From contig NZ_BOQN01000087.1 in NCBI RefSeq assembly GCF_018332695.1, forward strand, positions 1 through 64,000: a stretch of DNA of 64,000 nt. Reading direction: 5' to 3'. The DNA comes from Paractinoplanes toevensis (GTDB lineage Bacteria > Actinomycetota > Actinomycetes > Mycobacteriales > Micromonosporaceae). The notes beneath the pieces were generated by a model. That model searched no databases. It saw nothing but the letters and a program-made list of their open reading frames with translations, and was not told the origin of the DNA. Of this stretch, positions 1 through 7,953 are shown piece after piece. Position 1 is the first letter of the stretch, and every line of letters starts with the position of its first letter. Both the position numbers and the translations under genes were made by a program.

Positions 1-1092
1 ACCCGCCGATTGATCGCGGAGCGCGGGTTCGGCTTCGTCGCGGTCGAGGGGGACTGGCCGGACTGCGCGCGCGTCGACGAAGCGGTGAAGGGTGCCGTGC
101 CGCCGAGGGAGGCACTGCTGGCTTACGACCGCTGGCCGACCTGGATGTGGGCGAACGAGGAGACCGTCGACTTCGCCGAGTGGCTGCGCGGCCACAACGC
201 GCACGCCGGGACACACGTCGGCTTCCACGGTCTCGATGTCTACTCGCTGTGGGAGTCGATCCGGGAGATCCTGGTCTGGCTGCGCGAGCACGATCCGGAC
301 CGGGTGCCGGCCGCGCTGGCCGCCTTCGGTTGCCTGGCCGCCTACGGCGAGGACCCCAACGCGTACGCCTACGCCACCCGGTTCGCCGACGCGTCGTGCG
401 AGGACGACGTCGTGCGGATGCTGATCGACCTGCGCGGCGGTGACTTCGGGGTGTGGCAGAACGCCGAGGTGGTGGCCGGGGCAGAGCACTACTACCGGGC
501 GGTGATGCGCGGCGGCCCGGACTCGTGGAACGTCCGCGACCGGCACATGGACGCGACCCTGGCCCGGCTGCTCGACCACTACGGCGACGGGTCGAAGGCG
601 GTGGTGTGGGCGCACAACACGCACGTCGGCGACGGCCGGGCCACCGACCAGTCCCGGCGCGGCGAGGTCACCCTGGGCGAGCTGGCCCGGTACCGGTTCG
701 GCGCCGGCCGGGTGCTGCTGGTCGGCTTCGGCTCGCACCGCGGCACGGTGGTGGCCGGCCGCGACTGGGGTGCGCCGATGCGGGTCCTGCCGGTGCCGGA
801 GGGGCGGCCCGGGTCGATCGAGGACGTGCTGCACGCCGAGGCGCCGCCGCGGTCGCTGTTCGTCTTCCCGCCGCTGGGCGAGCGGCCCGACCTGCTGGTC
901 GACGAGATCTTCCACCGGGCGATCGGGGTGGTCTACCGCCCGGAGCGGGACCGCTGGGGCAACTATGTACCGTCCGTGCTGGGCGACCGTTACGACGCGT
1001 TCCTCTGGATCGACGAGACGCACGCTCTGCGACCGCTGCACCCGCTGCACATCGACACCCGCGAGCTCGAGACCTATCCCAGCGGCGTCTGA
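1..1092 (+). CDS. Erythromycin esterase family protein (5' end cut by window)
   Basis: The frame is open from the first base, so the true start lies left of the window. The visible 363 codons begin TRRLIAERGF and carry the family signature VAVEGDWPDC, whose Glu belongs to the metal-independent esterase active site. Further conserved pieces are WMWANEE, GFHGLDVYSLWESI and VVWAHNTHVGDGRATD. Family members hydrolyse macrolide lactones (EreA/EreB) or act on unknown esters; producer organisms often carry distant members with no proven resistance role. The 3' end overlaps the convergent kinase gene by 19 bp. Family assignment is firm, substrate unknown. Confidence 0.85.
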   Translation, partial: TRRLIAERGFGFVAVEGDWPDCARVDEAVKGAVPPREALLAYDRWPTWMWANEETVDFAEWLRGHNAHAGTHVGFHGLDVYSLWESIREILVWLREHDPDRVPAALAAFGCLAAYGEDPNAYAYATRFADASCEDDVVRMLIDLRGGDFGVWQNAEVVAGAEHYYRAVMRGGPDSWNVRDRHMDATLARLLDHYGDGSKAVVWAHNTHVGDGRATDQSRRGEVTLGELARYRFGAGRVLLVGFGSHRGTVVAGRDWGAPMRVLPVPEGRPGSIEDVLHAEAPPRSLFVFPPLGERPDLLVDEIFHRAIGVVYRPERDRWGNYVPSVLGDRYDAFLWIDETHALRPLHPLHIDTRELETYPSGV

Positions 1093-1544
1093 CCGGCGAA
1101 CGCCAATACTTCCGGAAAGTCCGGTGAGTAGCCGGACGTCGTGTCGACGATCAGGGTCGGCAGCGACGCCGCGATGGGCACCCATTCCCGTACGCCCAAC
1201 GGCGCGCCCGGATGCGCGGCCCGGACCACCACGCGGTTTGCCGCGACCGACGGTTCCGCGACGCAGCGGATCACGAGCGTCGGCCCGAGGGAGAGCAGCG
1301 GCTGCCACGGCCCGTCCTGGAAGGCAGCCTCGGCGATCACCGTGACCCCGGCCGTGACCAGCGACGACACCGTGTCGACAAAGGTCCGGTAGGTGTGCCG
1401 GAAAGAAGGATCAGGCGTTCCGGCGTGGACGATCCCCTCCCGGATCTCGTCGCGGCTGATCACCGGGCAGCCCAGCGACCGGGCGAGCCGGTGCGCGAGC
1501 GTGCTCTTCCCGGTGCCCGGCGCGCCGCTGACGATGATCAGCAT
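1074..1544 (-). CDS. P-loop AAA-type kinase/ATPase, 156 aa
   Basis: The protein starts directly with a Walker A loop, GAPGTGKST at residues 7-15, followed by a short nucleotide-kinase-like fold (VISRDEIREG, then VIAEAAF). This matches small zeta-toxin/chloramphenicol-phosphotransferase-like kinases that phosphorylate small molecules. The start is ATG at 1542-1544, inside the ATGCTGA overlap with the stop of the upstream methyltransferase gene, so translational coupling is likely. It is the last gene of the four-gene minus-strand operon headed by the MFS exporter. The substrate cannot be told from sequence. Confidence 0.8.
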   Translation of the reverse strand: MLIIVSGAPGTGKSTLAHRLARSLGCPVISRDEIREGIVHAGTPDPSFRHTYRTFVDTVSSLVTAGVTVIAEAAFQDGPWQPLLSLGPTLVIRCVAEPSVAANRVVVRAAHPGAPLGVREWVPIAASLPTLIVDTTSGYSPDFPEVLAFAGQTPLG

Positions 1545-2320
1545 TGCGCGACGACGATCCGGACGCGGGTGGTGAAGTCGAGCGGATGGTCCAGCTCGGC
1601 GGCGAGCGCCGAGATCGCCAGGGACCGCCGGGCGACCGGAATTCGGTCCACCATCTGGCGCCCGGCGTGCGAGCCGATCCACTCGTACAGATGGGCGGCG
1701 TCGTTGAACTCGCTGCGGACCGCCACCTCGCGCACGTCGGCGGCGGCGTAGCCGGCGGCCAGGACCGCCTCCCGCAGGCTCTCCGCCGAGTCGAACATCG
1801 GGTGGTTCCGGCGTTCGGGCGGGCTGTCGGCGAACCGGGCCAGAATCTTCATGGCCTGCGGATAGCGGGGGTCGTGCTGGGCGAAGCTGCTGACGGCCAG
1901 GCGGCCGCCGGGCCGCAGAAGCCGGTGGTACGCGGTGAGCGCGGCCGGCGGATCGGGCAGGAAGAACAGCACGAGTCCCGAGGTGATCACGTCGAACGAA
2001 CCGTCGGGGTAAGCCGGGTGCTGGGCGTCGCCGAGCTCCACCCGGACCTGGTCGAGGCCGGTGGCCGCGGCCCGGCTGCGCGCCACCATGCCGGGCGCGA
2101 GATCGATGCCGATGACCTGCCCGCCCGGCCCGACCGCCTCGGCGACCGGCACGAGCACCGCCCCGGCGCCGCACCCCGCGTCGAGGACCCGCTCGCCCGG
2201 CCGGGGCGCGACGGCCCGCACGAGCTGGGCGGCGATCGGCCGGAAGAACTTCACCCCGACGTTGTCGTACGTTTCGGAGGCCTGGTCGAAAACGCGGACG
2301 ATCGGGGTGGGTTCCGTCAT
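1538..2320 (-). CDS. Class I SAM-dependent methyltransferase, 260 aa
   Basis: Motif I is VLDAGCGAGAV (residues 45-55), followed by an acidic motif II (VIGIDLAPGM), motif post-I GDAQHPAYPDGSFD and the HRLLRPGGRLAVSSF block, giving a complete Methyltransf_11/25 domain with an alpha-helical C-terminal extension. UbiE/COQ5-like small-molecule methylation is likely, acceptor unknown. The ATG overlaps the stop of the alpha/beta hydrolase gene (ATGA, 2317-2320) and the 3' end overlaps the kinase gene by 7 bp, so it is the third gene of a tightly coupled operon. Confidence 0.85.
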   Translation of the reverse strand: MTEPTPIVRVFDQASETYDNVGVKFFRPIAAQLVRAVAPRPGERVLDAGCGAGAVLVPVAEAVGPGGQVIGIDLAPGMVARSRAAATGLDQVRVELGDAQHPAYPDGSFDVITSGLVLFFLPDPPAALTAYHRLLRPGGRLAVSSFAQHDPRYPQAMKILARFADSPPERRNHPMFDSAESLREAVLAAGYAAADVREVAVRSEFNDAAHLYEWIGSHAGRQMVDRIPVARRSLAISALAAELDHPLDFTTRVRIVVAQC

Positions 2321-3396
2321 CGAACAACTATGTCAGCCGCGCGCACCCCCGGCTCGGCAGGCGCCCGCCAGGGGGCGCCGGTGGCCACCGAGTCGAGGAA
2401 GGCGGCCAGGTAGTCGGCGGTGATCCGGACGGTGGCCGGGTTGCCCAGGCGCAGGGCCCGCCGCACCGGCGCGGCCAGCCAGTACGCCGCGTAATCGGTG
2501 AAGTCGAGCGGCCCGGTGCCGGGCAGCGTGTAGGCCCACGCCGGACGACCGCCCGCCGCGATCATCCGGCGGGTCGTCTCGTCGCCGGCGGCCGGGCCGA
2601 GCAGCAGCACCGGCCGGTCCAGCCCACCCGTGGCGACCTGCCCCCGTGGCGTCCCGTCCAGGTCGGCGGCGCCCCGGCAGTGGTCGTCGGTGCGGCACGC
2701 CTCGAGGGCGGCGGCCCCGCCCGACCCGTGCCCCACGTAGATCACCCGATCCGGGTCGGCGTGCGTCCCGAGCAGCACCGCGATCCGACCGGCCACGAAT
2801 CGCGCGTCGGCCGCCTGCACCGTGGCGAGCCGGTCGCCGCGCGGCCCGGTCAGGTCGGCCGGCCGCCCGGCCGCCGACCAGCGAATCGGCTTGCCACCGA
2901 TCACGGTCAGGTCGGCGCTGTAGGTCGGCGTCACCCCGGCGACCAGGTAGCCCCGGCTCGCGATCCGGGCGGCGAGGGCCGCGTACTGCGGCGCGGACAG
3001 CCCGAGCCCCGGCGTCAGCACCACGATCGGGAACGTCCCCGCGGCGAGCGGCGCCTCGTCGTACGTCCCGGTGTTGATCTTCTGGAAGTCGGTCTGGCCC
3101 CAGCCGAAGCGATGCAACGCCGCCCATTCCCCGGGCGCGTAGGGCGACGGCGTGCCGCCGGCGGCGGCCGGGTACCAGAGCCACACCGACAGCACCCGCG
3201 GGTTCCCGCCGAGCGGCGCCAGTTCGTCGGTGCGCGACCGGTCGGCGACCTCGTGCACGGCCCGCCCCACCCGGTACGGCCCGTCCGGCGCGAGCGAGAC
3301 CGCGTGCCGGGACCGGTGCCCGAGGAACCCGGCGTACGCCCCGCCGAGCAGCAGCACCGAGGCCGCCGCGGCCGCCAGAACCCGCTTGATCGTCAC
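2317..3396 (-). CDS. Membrane-anchored or secreted alpha/beta hydrolase, 359 aa
   Basis: An N-terminal hydrophobic segment (about residues 5-24) acts as signal or anchor. The body resembles the PAF-acetylhydrolase/dienelactone hydrolase group: FPIVVLTPGLGLS forms the oxyanion region and GHGSGG (residues 222-227, Ser225) is the nucleophile elbow. The GTG start (3394-3396) shares bases with the stop of the MFS gene in a GTGA overlap. Its place between an exporter and a methyltransferase suggests extracytoplasmic ester hydrolysis linked to export or detoxification; this is inference. Confidence 0.8.
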   Translation of the reverse strand: MTIKRVLAAAAASVLLLGGAYAGFLGHRSRHAVSLAPDGPYRVGRAVHEVADRSRTDELAPLGGNPRVLSVWLWYPAAAGGTPSPYAPGEWAALHRFGWGQTDFQKINTGTYDEAPLAAGTFPIVVLTPGLGLSAPQYAALAARIASRGYLVAGVTPTYSADLTVIGGKPIRWSAAGRPADLTGPRGDRLATVQAADARFVAGRIAVLLGTHADPDRVIYVGHGSGGAAALEACRTDDHCRGAADLDGTPRGQVATGGLDRPVLLLGPAAGDETTRRMIAAGGRPAWAYTLPGTGPLDFTDYAAYWLAAPVRRALRLGNPATVRITADYLAAFLDSVATGAPWRAPAEPGVRAADIVVR

Positions 3397-4808
3397 ATCG
3401 ATATCTTGGCCGCCTCCGCCGGGGCGGTGTGCACCGCGGCCCGCTCGACCGTGCCGCGCGCCCACTTCCCGGTCGTGGCCAGGCCCAGGACCAGCACCGC
3501 CGCGCCCAGCCCCGACATGATCCACCAGCCCGTGTGGCTGGCCTCGGCGAACCCGGCCCCGGCGCTCCCGGCCACGGCCGCACCGATCACCGCGACGCCG
3601 AGCGCCCCGCCGACCTGCCGGCTGGTCGAGGCGATCGCCGCGGCCACCCCGGCCTGCTCGCGGGGCATGCCGGACACGGCGGTGTTGGTGATCGGCGAGT
3701 TGACCATGGCGAAGCCGAACCCGAACAGCACGTAGCAGGTCATCAGCAGCCAGACCGGGGTGCCGGCGGACAGCCGGGTCAGCGGCAGCAGCCCGGCCAT
3801 GAAGGCGAGGCCGGCCAGGGTGAGCGGCAGGCGGGTGCCGCGGGCCCCGACCAGCCGCCCGGAGATCGGCGAGAACAGCGCGGTGGTGGCGGCCATCGGC
3901 AGCGTCCACAGGCCGGCGTGCAGCGGGGTCAGGCCGCGCACGTCCTGCAGGTAGATCGAGTTGAGGAACAGGAACCCGGCCAGGGCGCCGAACGCGGACA
4001 CCGCGATCAGTGTGGCGCCGCTGAACGGCGCGCTGCGGAAGAACCGCAGCTCCAGCAGGGGTTCGGCCTGGCGCGGCTCGTAGTACAGAAGGGCGGCCAG
4101 GGCCGCCGCGCCGACCAGGAAACACCCGACGATCAGCGGCGATCCCCAGCCCGCGGTGGGTCCCTCGATGATTCCGTACGTCACTCCGGCCAGCACCAGG
4201 AACACCAGCACCTGCCCGACCGGGTCGAGACGGCGTGGCCGGGGTGCGCGGGACTCCGGCACGAACCTCCAGGCGAGCAGGAACGCCGCCACCCCGACCG
4301 GCACGTTGACCCAGAAGATCGAGCGCCACCCGAGCGTGTCCACCAGGAACCCGCCGAGCAGCGGCCCGGCCGCCATGCTGAACCCGACCACCCCGCCCCA
4401 CACGCCGATCGCCCGGGCCCGCTCGCGCGGTTCGGTGAACGTGTTCGTGATGATCGACATGGCGACCGGGTTGAGCATCGACCCGCCGATCGCCTGCACC
4501 GCCCGGAACGCGATCAGCCAGCCCAGGCTGGGCGCCACGCTGCACAGCAGCGATCCGGCGCTGAACAGGGCGAGCCCGGTCTGGAAGGTCCGGCGCCGGC
4601 CGACCCGGTCCGCGGTCGACCCGGACAGGACCAGAAGACTGGCCAGAACCAGGGTGTACGCGTCGATGGTCCACTGCAGCCCGGAGATGCTCGCCCCGAG
4701 GTCCTCGCGCAGGGCCGGCAGAGCGATGTTCATGATCGTCGCGTCCATGCCGACGATGAACAGGCTCATGCAGCAGATGGCCAGGACGAGGTAGGGGCGG
4801 GGGCGCAT
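3393..4808 (-). CDS. MFS drug exporter, DHA2 (EmrB/QacA) type, 471 aa
   Basis: About 14 hydrophobic segments fit the DHA2 family. The first helix carries DATIMNIALPAL (motif D1-like), the loop after helix 2 is GSTADRVGRRR (motif A), and motif C-like glycines occur near GFSMAAGPLLGG. Such pumps export drugs or the cell's own antibiotics by proton antiport. It heads a four-gene operon (exporter, hydrolase, methyltransferase, kinase), each junction overlapping. A 15-bp palindrome 20 bp before the ATG is a probable repressor site, but no regulator gene lies next to it; the divergent neighbour is only a dehydrogenase fragment. Confidence 0.9.
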   Translation of the reverse strand: MRPRPYLVLAICCMSLFIVGMDATIMNIALPALREDLGASISGLQWTIDAYTLVLASLLVLSGSTADRVGRRRTFQTGLALFSAGSLLCSVAPSLGWLIAFRAVQAIGGSMLNPVAMSIITNTFTEPRERARAIGVWGGVVGFSMAAGPLLGGFLVDTLGWRSIFWVNVPVGVAAFLLAWRFVPESRAPRPRRLDPVGQVLVFLVLAGVTYGIIEGPTAGWGSPLIVGCFLVGAAALAALLYYEPRQAEPLLELRFFRSAPFSGATLIAVSAFGALAGFLFLNSIYLQDVRGLTPLHAGLWTLPMAATTALFSPISGRLVGARGTRLPLTLAGLAFMAGLLPLTRLSAGTPVWLLMTCYVLFGFGFAMVNSPITNTAVSGMPREQAGVAAAIASTSRQVGGALGVAVIGAAVAGSAGAGFAEASHTGWWIMSGLGAAVLVLGLATTGKWARGTVERAAVHTAPAEAAKISM

Positions 4809-4828
4809 ACCTCAAGTCTTACCCGATC

Positions 4829-4843
4829 GCTGCATTATGCAGC
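4829..4843. promoter_or_regulatory. Palindromic operator candidate before the MFS gene
   Basis: GCTGCATTATGCAGC has perfect 7-bp arms around one base, and lies 20 bp upstream of the exporter's ATG, where a TetR- or MarR-type repressor would block transcription. Confidence 0.45.
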
Positions 4844-4852
4844 CTGTTACCC

Positions 4853-5065
4853 ATGTCTCGCCTGAGAGTATCGGCGACGTCTTCCACTATCCGGAGTGTC
4901 GACCGCGGCGCCTGGCACGCCATGACCGGCCTGCCGCTGATCAGCCGGCTCGGTTTCGGGCCCCGCCGCCCGCTCAGCGAGGTCTTCCCGCTCGACGAGG
5001 CGCCGGCCGCGATGGTCCGCCTGGCCGCCGGCCGGATAGTCGGCAAAGCCGTCCTGATCTCATAA
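4853..5065 (+). pseudogene. C-terminal remnant of an MDR (quinone oxidoreductase-like) dehydrogenase
   Basis: The frame ends in EVFPLDEAPAAMVRLAAGRIVGKAVL, broken here as EVFPLDEAPAAMV and RLAAGRIVGKAVL; this is the conserved last helix and strand of zinc-type or quinone oxidoreductases (compare PLAQAAEAHRI...GKVVLRP in the intact gene at 32.5-33.5 kb). Only about 55-70 residues are present. The catalytic and Rossmann domains are missing, so the product cannot work. It sits divergent to the exporter, where a regulator might be expected, and its stop overlaps the end of the LanC-like gene by a few bases. Best read as decay after deletion. Confidence 0.55.
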
Positions 5066-6256
5066 CCAGTCCAGCACCGGCCCGGTGTGCGGGGCGTCGA
5101 GACGGGCCAGCCAGCCGGCGATGCCGGCGGTGCCCTGCATGAAACCGGCCTCCGGCGGCAGGTCCGGCGGGGTGGCCGTGTGCTCGAAGTTCGACCAGGT
5201 GACACCGGCCGGCGTGGTCAGCGTGCGGGCCAGCACGTCGTCGGCGAGGCGCCGCGACCAGGCGAGCATCTCCGGGTCGCCGGTGGCCCGGTAACGGTCG
5301 AGCAGCACCTGGCCGACGCCCGCGGTGCCGCAGCAGCGGGCCACGTTGTCCCAGTAACCCGGGTACAGCCGTTCCGGGATCCGGCTGTCCCGCAGCCCGC
5401 GCAGGCAGGCGTCGATCCCGCGCCGCCAGCGCGGATCCGGCCGCAGGGCATCGAGCAGGGCGAACGTCCGGATCGTGCCGGTCGGCCCGTGACACCAGCC
5501 GAAGTTCACGGTGGGCCGGCCCGGCTTGGGCGGGATCATCAGCGGCACCGCCCACCCGCCGCCGGGCTGATGCCCGAGCGCCAGGAGGTCGTCCGCGGCG
5601 CGGACGGCAACATCGATCAGGTCGGTCCGGCCCAGCGTTTCCCCCACCCGGGCCAGGGCGTACGCGACCCCGGCGGTCCCGTGCGAGAAACCCGGGAGCA
5701 GATGCTCGTACGCCGGGCTCGGGTCCATCCGCCAGTGCAGCCCGTCCGGCCGATCGAGCGCCACCGCGACCAGCCCGTCCGCCACCCGCCCGGCCGCGCC
5801 GGCCACCGCCGGGTCGTCGCAGCCGTCCACCAGGGCCAGCAGGATCCCGGCGTCACCGGAGATGATGTCGGTGCAGCGGCCCGGATCGCCGAGCCGGGCC
5901 GGCATCCGCGCGGCGACCCGCCCGATCACCGTCTCGGCGGCCGTCCGGGCGGTGTCGTCACCGGTCACGCCGGCCCAGGCGCGCAGCGCGACCGCGACCC
6001 CCGGCCAGCCCTCGAACAGCCCATCGTCGAGCTGGGCACCGGCGGTGACCAGATGTACGAGGCGGTCCCGGGCGGCCGGGCCCACCCGCGGTGCCAGGCC
6101 GGCCGCCACCGCCTCGGTGCAGCCGAGCAGAACGCCGGCCGTCCCCGCGTACAGTCCGTCGTCCGGCCGGCCCGCCTCGGTCCAGCCGAGCCCGCCGCCC
6201 GCATCGACCGCCACCGACTCGATCCAGGCGAAAGCCCGGCCTGCCACGTCCCCCAT
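5060..6256 (-). CDS. LanC-like protein, about 398 aa
   Basis: Six Gly-rich turns mark a LanC (alpha,alpha)6 barrel: GLYAGTAG, GLFEGWPG, GFSHGTAG, GWCHGPTG, CCGTAG and GFMQGTAG. His192 in SHGTAG matches the catalytic base region, and Cys255 in WCHG is the first zinc ligand. At the second site the usual Cys-His-Gly reads Cys308-Cys309-Gly. Lanthipeptide cyclases add cysteine thiols to dehydroamino acids; eukaryotic LanCL proteins add glutathione. No LanB/LanM dehydratase or precursor peptide is visible nearby, so this is probably a stand-alone LanCL-type enzyme. ATG 6256 is chosen (GGGAGG upstream); GTG 6259 and ATG 6286 are alternatives. Confidence 0.8.
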   Translation of the reverse strand: MGDVAGRAFAWIESVAVDAGGGLGWTEAGRPDDGLYAGTAGVLLGCTEAVAAGLAPRVGPAARDRLVHLVTAGAQLDDGLFEGWPGVAVALRAWAGVTGDDTARTAAETVIGRVAARMPARLGDPGRCTDIISGDAGILLALVDGCDDPAVAGAAGRVADGLVAVALDRPDGLHWRMDPSPAYEHLLPGFSHGTAGVAYALARVGETLGRTDLIDVAVRAADDLLALGHQPGGGWAVPLMIPPKPGRPTVNFGWCHGPTGTIRTFALLDALRPDPRWRRGIDACLRGLRDSRIPERLYPGYWDNVARCCGTAGVGQVLLDRYRATGDPEMLAWSRRLADDVLARTLTTPAGVTWSNFEHTATPPDLPPEAGFMQGTAGIAGWLARLDAPHTGPVLDWL

Positions 6257-6330
6257 CACCGCGGTCACCTCCCGACGCGGCCCCATCCGGCCCCGATCAG
6301 TCGCACCCGCCCATGCTTGCACGCCCGGCA

Positions 6331-6378
6331 CGGGGCATCGGATCGGCGCGCGTTGTTGTAATTTCGGCGCCGTGACCG
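6331..6378 (+). promoter_or_regulatory. Leaderless promoter, repeat copy 1
   Basis: The stretch from GGGGCATCG through GTTGTTGTAATTTCGGCGCC to GTGACCGACG recurs almost base for base at 6858-6905. TAATTT (6359-6364) lies 7 nt before the GTG start, so the transcript probably begins at the start codon. Confidence 0.5.
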
Positions 6379-6857
6379 ACGTACCCGAGACACAGCCGCG
6401 CCCGGCGCGCTTCTGGCCGGTGGCGCTGATCGTGGCGGCCGCGTCCCTGCTGCTCGGGGTCGGCATCGGCGGCGGCGCGGTCCTGCTGGCCGGTTGGCGG
6501 CAGCCCGACCAGCGCGACTTCGTGGTGTGGATCTACCTGAAGGACGGCGTGACCGCCGAGCAGAAGGCGGCGGTGCAGACCACCCTCGACAAGATTCCGT
6601 CGGCGGGCGGCGTCACGTTCGTCAGTTCCCGGGACGCCTACGAGGCCGCCCGGACCGACCCGGCCAACAAGGACCTGGTGGCGATCCTCGGGGAGTCCGA
6701 CCCGGCGAGCTGGCCGCAGCGGTTCGAGGTGGAGACGACCGGCACCGAGTTCCGCTGCGAGCAGGTCTCCGCCCTCTGGAAGGCGCCGGGCGTCCAGCAG
6801 GTCCGGGTGGCGATGGTGTACACGAAGGACCAGCCGGGCGCCGAGATCTCCTGCTGA
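6372..6857 (+). CDS. Membrane-anchored FtsX-ectodomain protein 1, 161 aa
   Basis: A short cytoplasmic tail is followed by one transmembrane helix (about residues 14-40), GWRQP, and then a domain like the FtsX extracellular domain: IYLKDGVTAEQKAAVQ, VTFVSSRDAYEAA and FEVETTGTEF with the closing V..W..PGVQQVRV strand. FtsX normally carries this domain between four helices and uses it to control peptidoglycan hydrolases during division; here the permease part is absent. The GTG start is set by the repeated leaderless promoter. The next gene is a paralogue (same helix motif, same GWRQP, similar Cys near the end). Confidence 0.7.
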   Translation: MTDVPETQPRPARFWPVALIVAAASLLLGVGIGGGAVLLAGWRQPDQRDFVVWIYLKDGVTAEQKAAVQTTLDKIPSAGGVTFVSSRDAYEAARTDPANKDLVAILGESDPASWPQRFEVETTGTEFRCEQVSALWKAPGVQQVRVAMVYTKDQPGAEISC

Positions 6858-6905
6858 CGGGGCATCGCGCCGGCCCGGGTTGTTGTACTTTCGGCGCCGT
6901 GACCG
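6858..6905 (+). promoter_or_regulatory. Leaderless promoter, repeat copy 2
   Basis: Near-identical to the sequence at 6331-6378. TACTTT (6886-6891) again lies exactly 7 nt before GTG. The duplication therefore included promoter and gene. Confidence 0.5.
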
Positions 6906-7381
6906 ACGCATCCGAGCCCGCCGCGCCGGGCCGCCCTGTCCGGCTGTGGCTGGTGACGCCGGCCGTGTCGGCGGTGGCCATGCTGCTCGGCGTGGCCATC
7001 GGCGGCGGCGGACTCTATCTGGCCGGCTGGCGGCAGCCCGAGGTGCGCACGTTCACCGTGTCGGTGCAGCTGAAACGCGAGGTGACGGCGGATCAGAAGG
7101 CGGCGATCCAGGCCCGTCTCGAGAGGTTGGGCGACGTCACGTTCGAAAGCTCCGAAGAGGCCTACGCGCACTTCAAGCAGCTCACCGAGAACGCTCGGAT
7201 GAGCGACATGCTGGAAAGCGTCGATCCCGACGCGATGCCGGCCTCGTTCTCGGCGCGGTCGACCGGCACGTCGTTCCACTGCTCGGCCACCGACGGCCTG
7301 CGGGACATGCCCGGCGTCGAATCGGCCGCCGTCTACATGGCCGCGACCCGCAAGCACGCCGGCCAGAAACTGGCCTGCTAG
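6899..7381 (+). CDS. Membrane-anchored FtsX-ectodomain protein 2, 160 aa
   Basis: Tandem paralogue of the preceding gene: one transmembrane helix containing LLGVAIGGGGLYLAGWRQP, then VTADQKAAIQARLERLG, VTFESSEEAYAHFKQL and a final PGVESAAVYM strand. This again is an FtsX-type ectodomain without the permease helices. Two cysteines (SFHC and KLAC, near the C-terminus) match those of the first copy (EFRC and EISC), so a disulfide outside the membrane is plausible. Its own copy of the promoter suggests independent but co-regulated expression. The role is unknown; competition with or modulation of FtsEX is a reasonable hypothesis. Confidence 0.7.
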   Translation: MTDASEPAAPGRPVRLWLVTPAVSAVAMLLGVAIGGGGLYLAGWRQPEVRTFTVSVQLKREVTADQKAAIQARLERLGDVTFESSEEAYAHFKQLTENARMSDMLESVDPDAMPASFSARSTGTSFHCSATDGLRDMPGVESAAVYMAATRKHAGQKLAC

Positions 7382-7413
7382 CACCGCCAACCATTCGGGC
7401 CCGGTCGAGCGTC

Positions 7414-7953
7414 ATGGATGCCGTGGAGACCACTGAGGACGAGTTCGACTCGTTCGTGCGGGCCCGGACGCATGCGCTGCTGCGGTCGGCCTACCTGCTG
7501 ACCGGCGACCAGCAGCTCGCCGAGGACCTGGTGCAGTCGGCCCTGACCCGCACGCACCTGGCCTGGCGGCGGCTCGCCGACACCGGCAACGCCGAGGCGT
7601 ACGCCCGCCGCACCATGTACCACCTGCAGGTCTCCTGGTGGCGCCGCCGCCGGGTCGCGGAGGTGCTGGCGGGCAGCTTGCCCGAGGCGGCCGGTGCCGA
7701 CCACGCCGGCCCGGTCAGCCTGCGCCTCGCCCTGCGGGCGGCGCTGCTGCGGCTGTCGGCGAAGCAGCGGGCCGTTCTGGTTCTGCGGTTCTTCGAGGAC
7801 CGGACCGAGTCCGAGGTGGCCGACCTGCTCGGGGTGAGTGTCGGCACCGTCAAGAGCCAGACCGCGCGGGCCCTGGGCCGGATGCGGGTGATCGCCCCGG
7901 AACTCGGTGCCGAGCTGACCGGTGCCCGTAGCCGGAAGGGAGTCCTGTCGTGA
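7414..7953 (+). CDS. ECF sigma factor, SigE-family, 179 aa
   Basis: Region 2 is seen in ARTHALLRSAYLLTGDQQLAEDLVQ and ALTRTHLAWRRL (given in parts: ALLRSAYLLTGD, QLAEDLVQSAL, THLAWRRL). Region 4 is LRLSAKQRAVLVLRFFED, TESEVADLLGV and GTVKSQTARAL, a helix-turn-helix for the -35 element. The organisation matches the short actinomycete 'SigE family' factors. The stop overlaps the GTG of the next gene in GTGA, so it is translated together with a single-pass membrane protein that could act as its anti-sigma partner. Confidence 0.85.
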   Translation: MDAVETTEDEFDSFVRARTHALLRSAYLLTGDQQLAEDLVQSALTRTHLAWRRLADTGNAEAYARRTMYHLQVSWWRRRRVAEVLAGSLPEAAGADHAGPVSLRLALRAALLRLSAKQRAVLVLRFFEDRTESEVADLLGVSVGTVKSQTARALGRMRVIAPELGAELTGARSRKGVLS

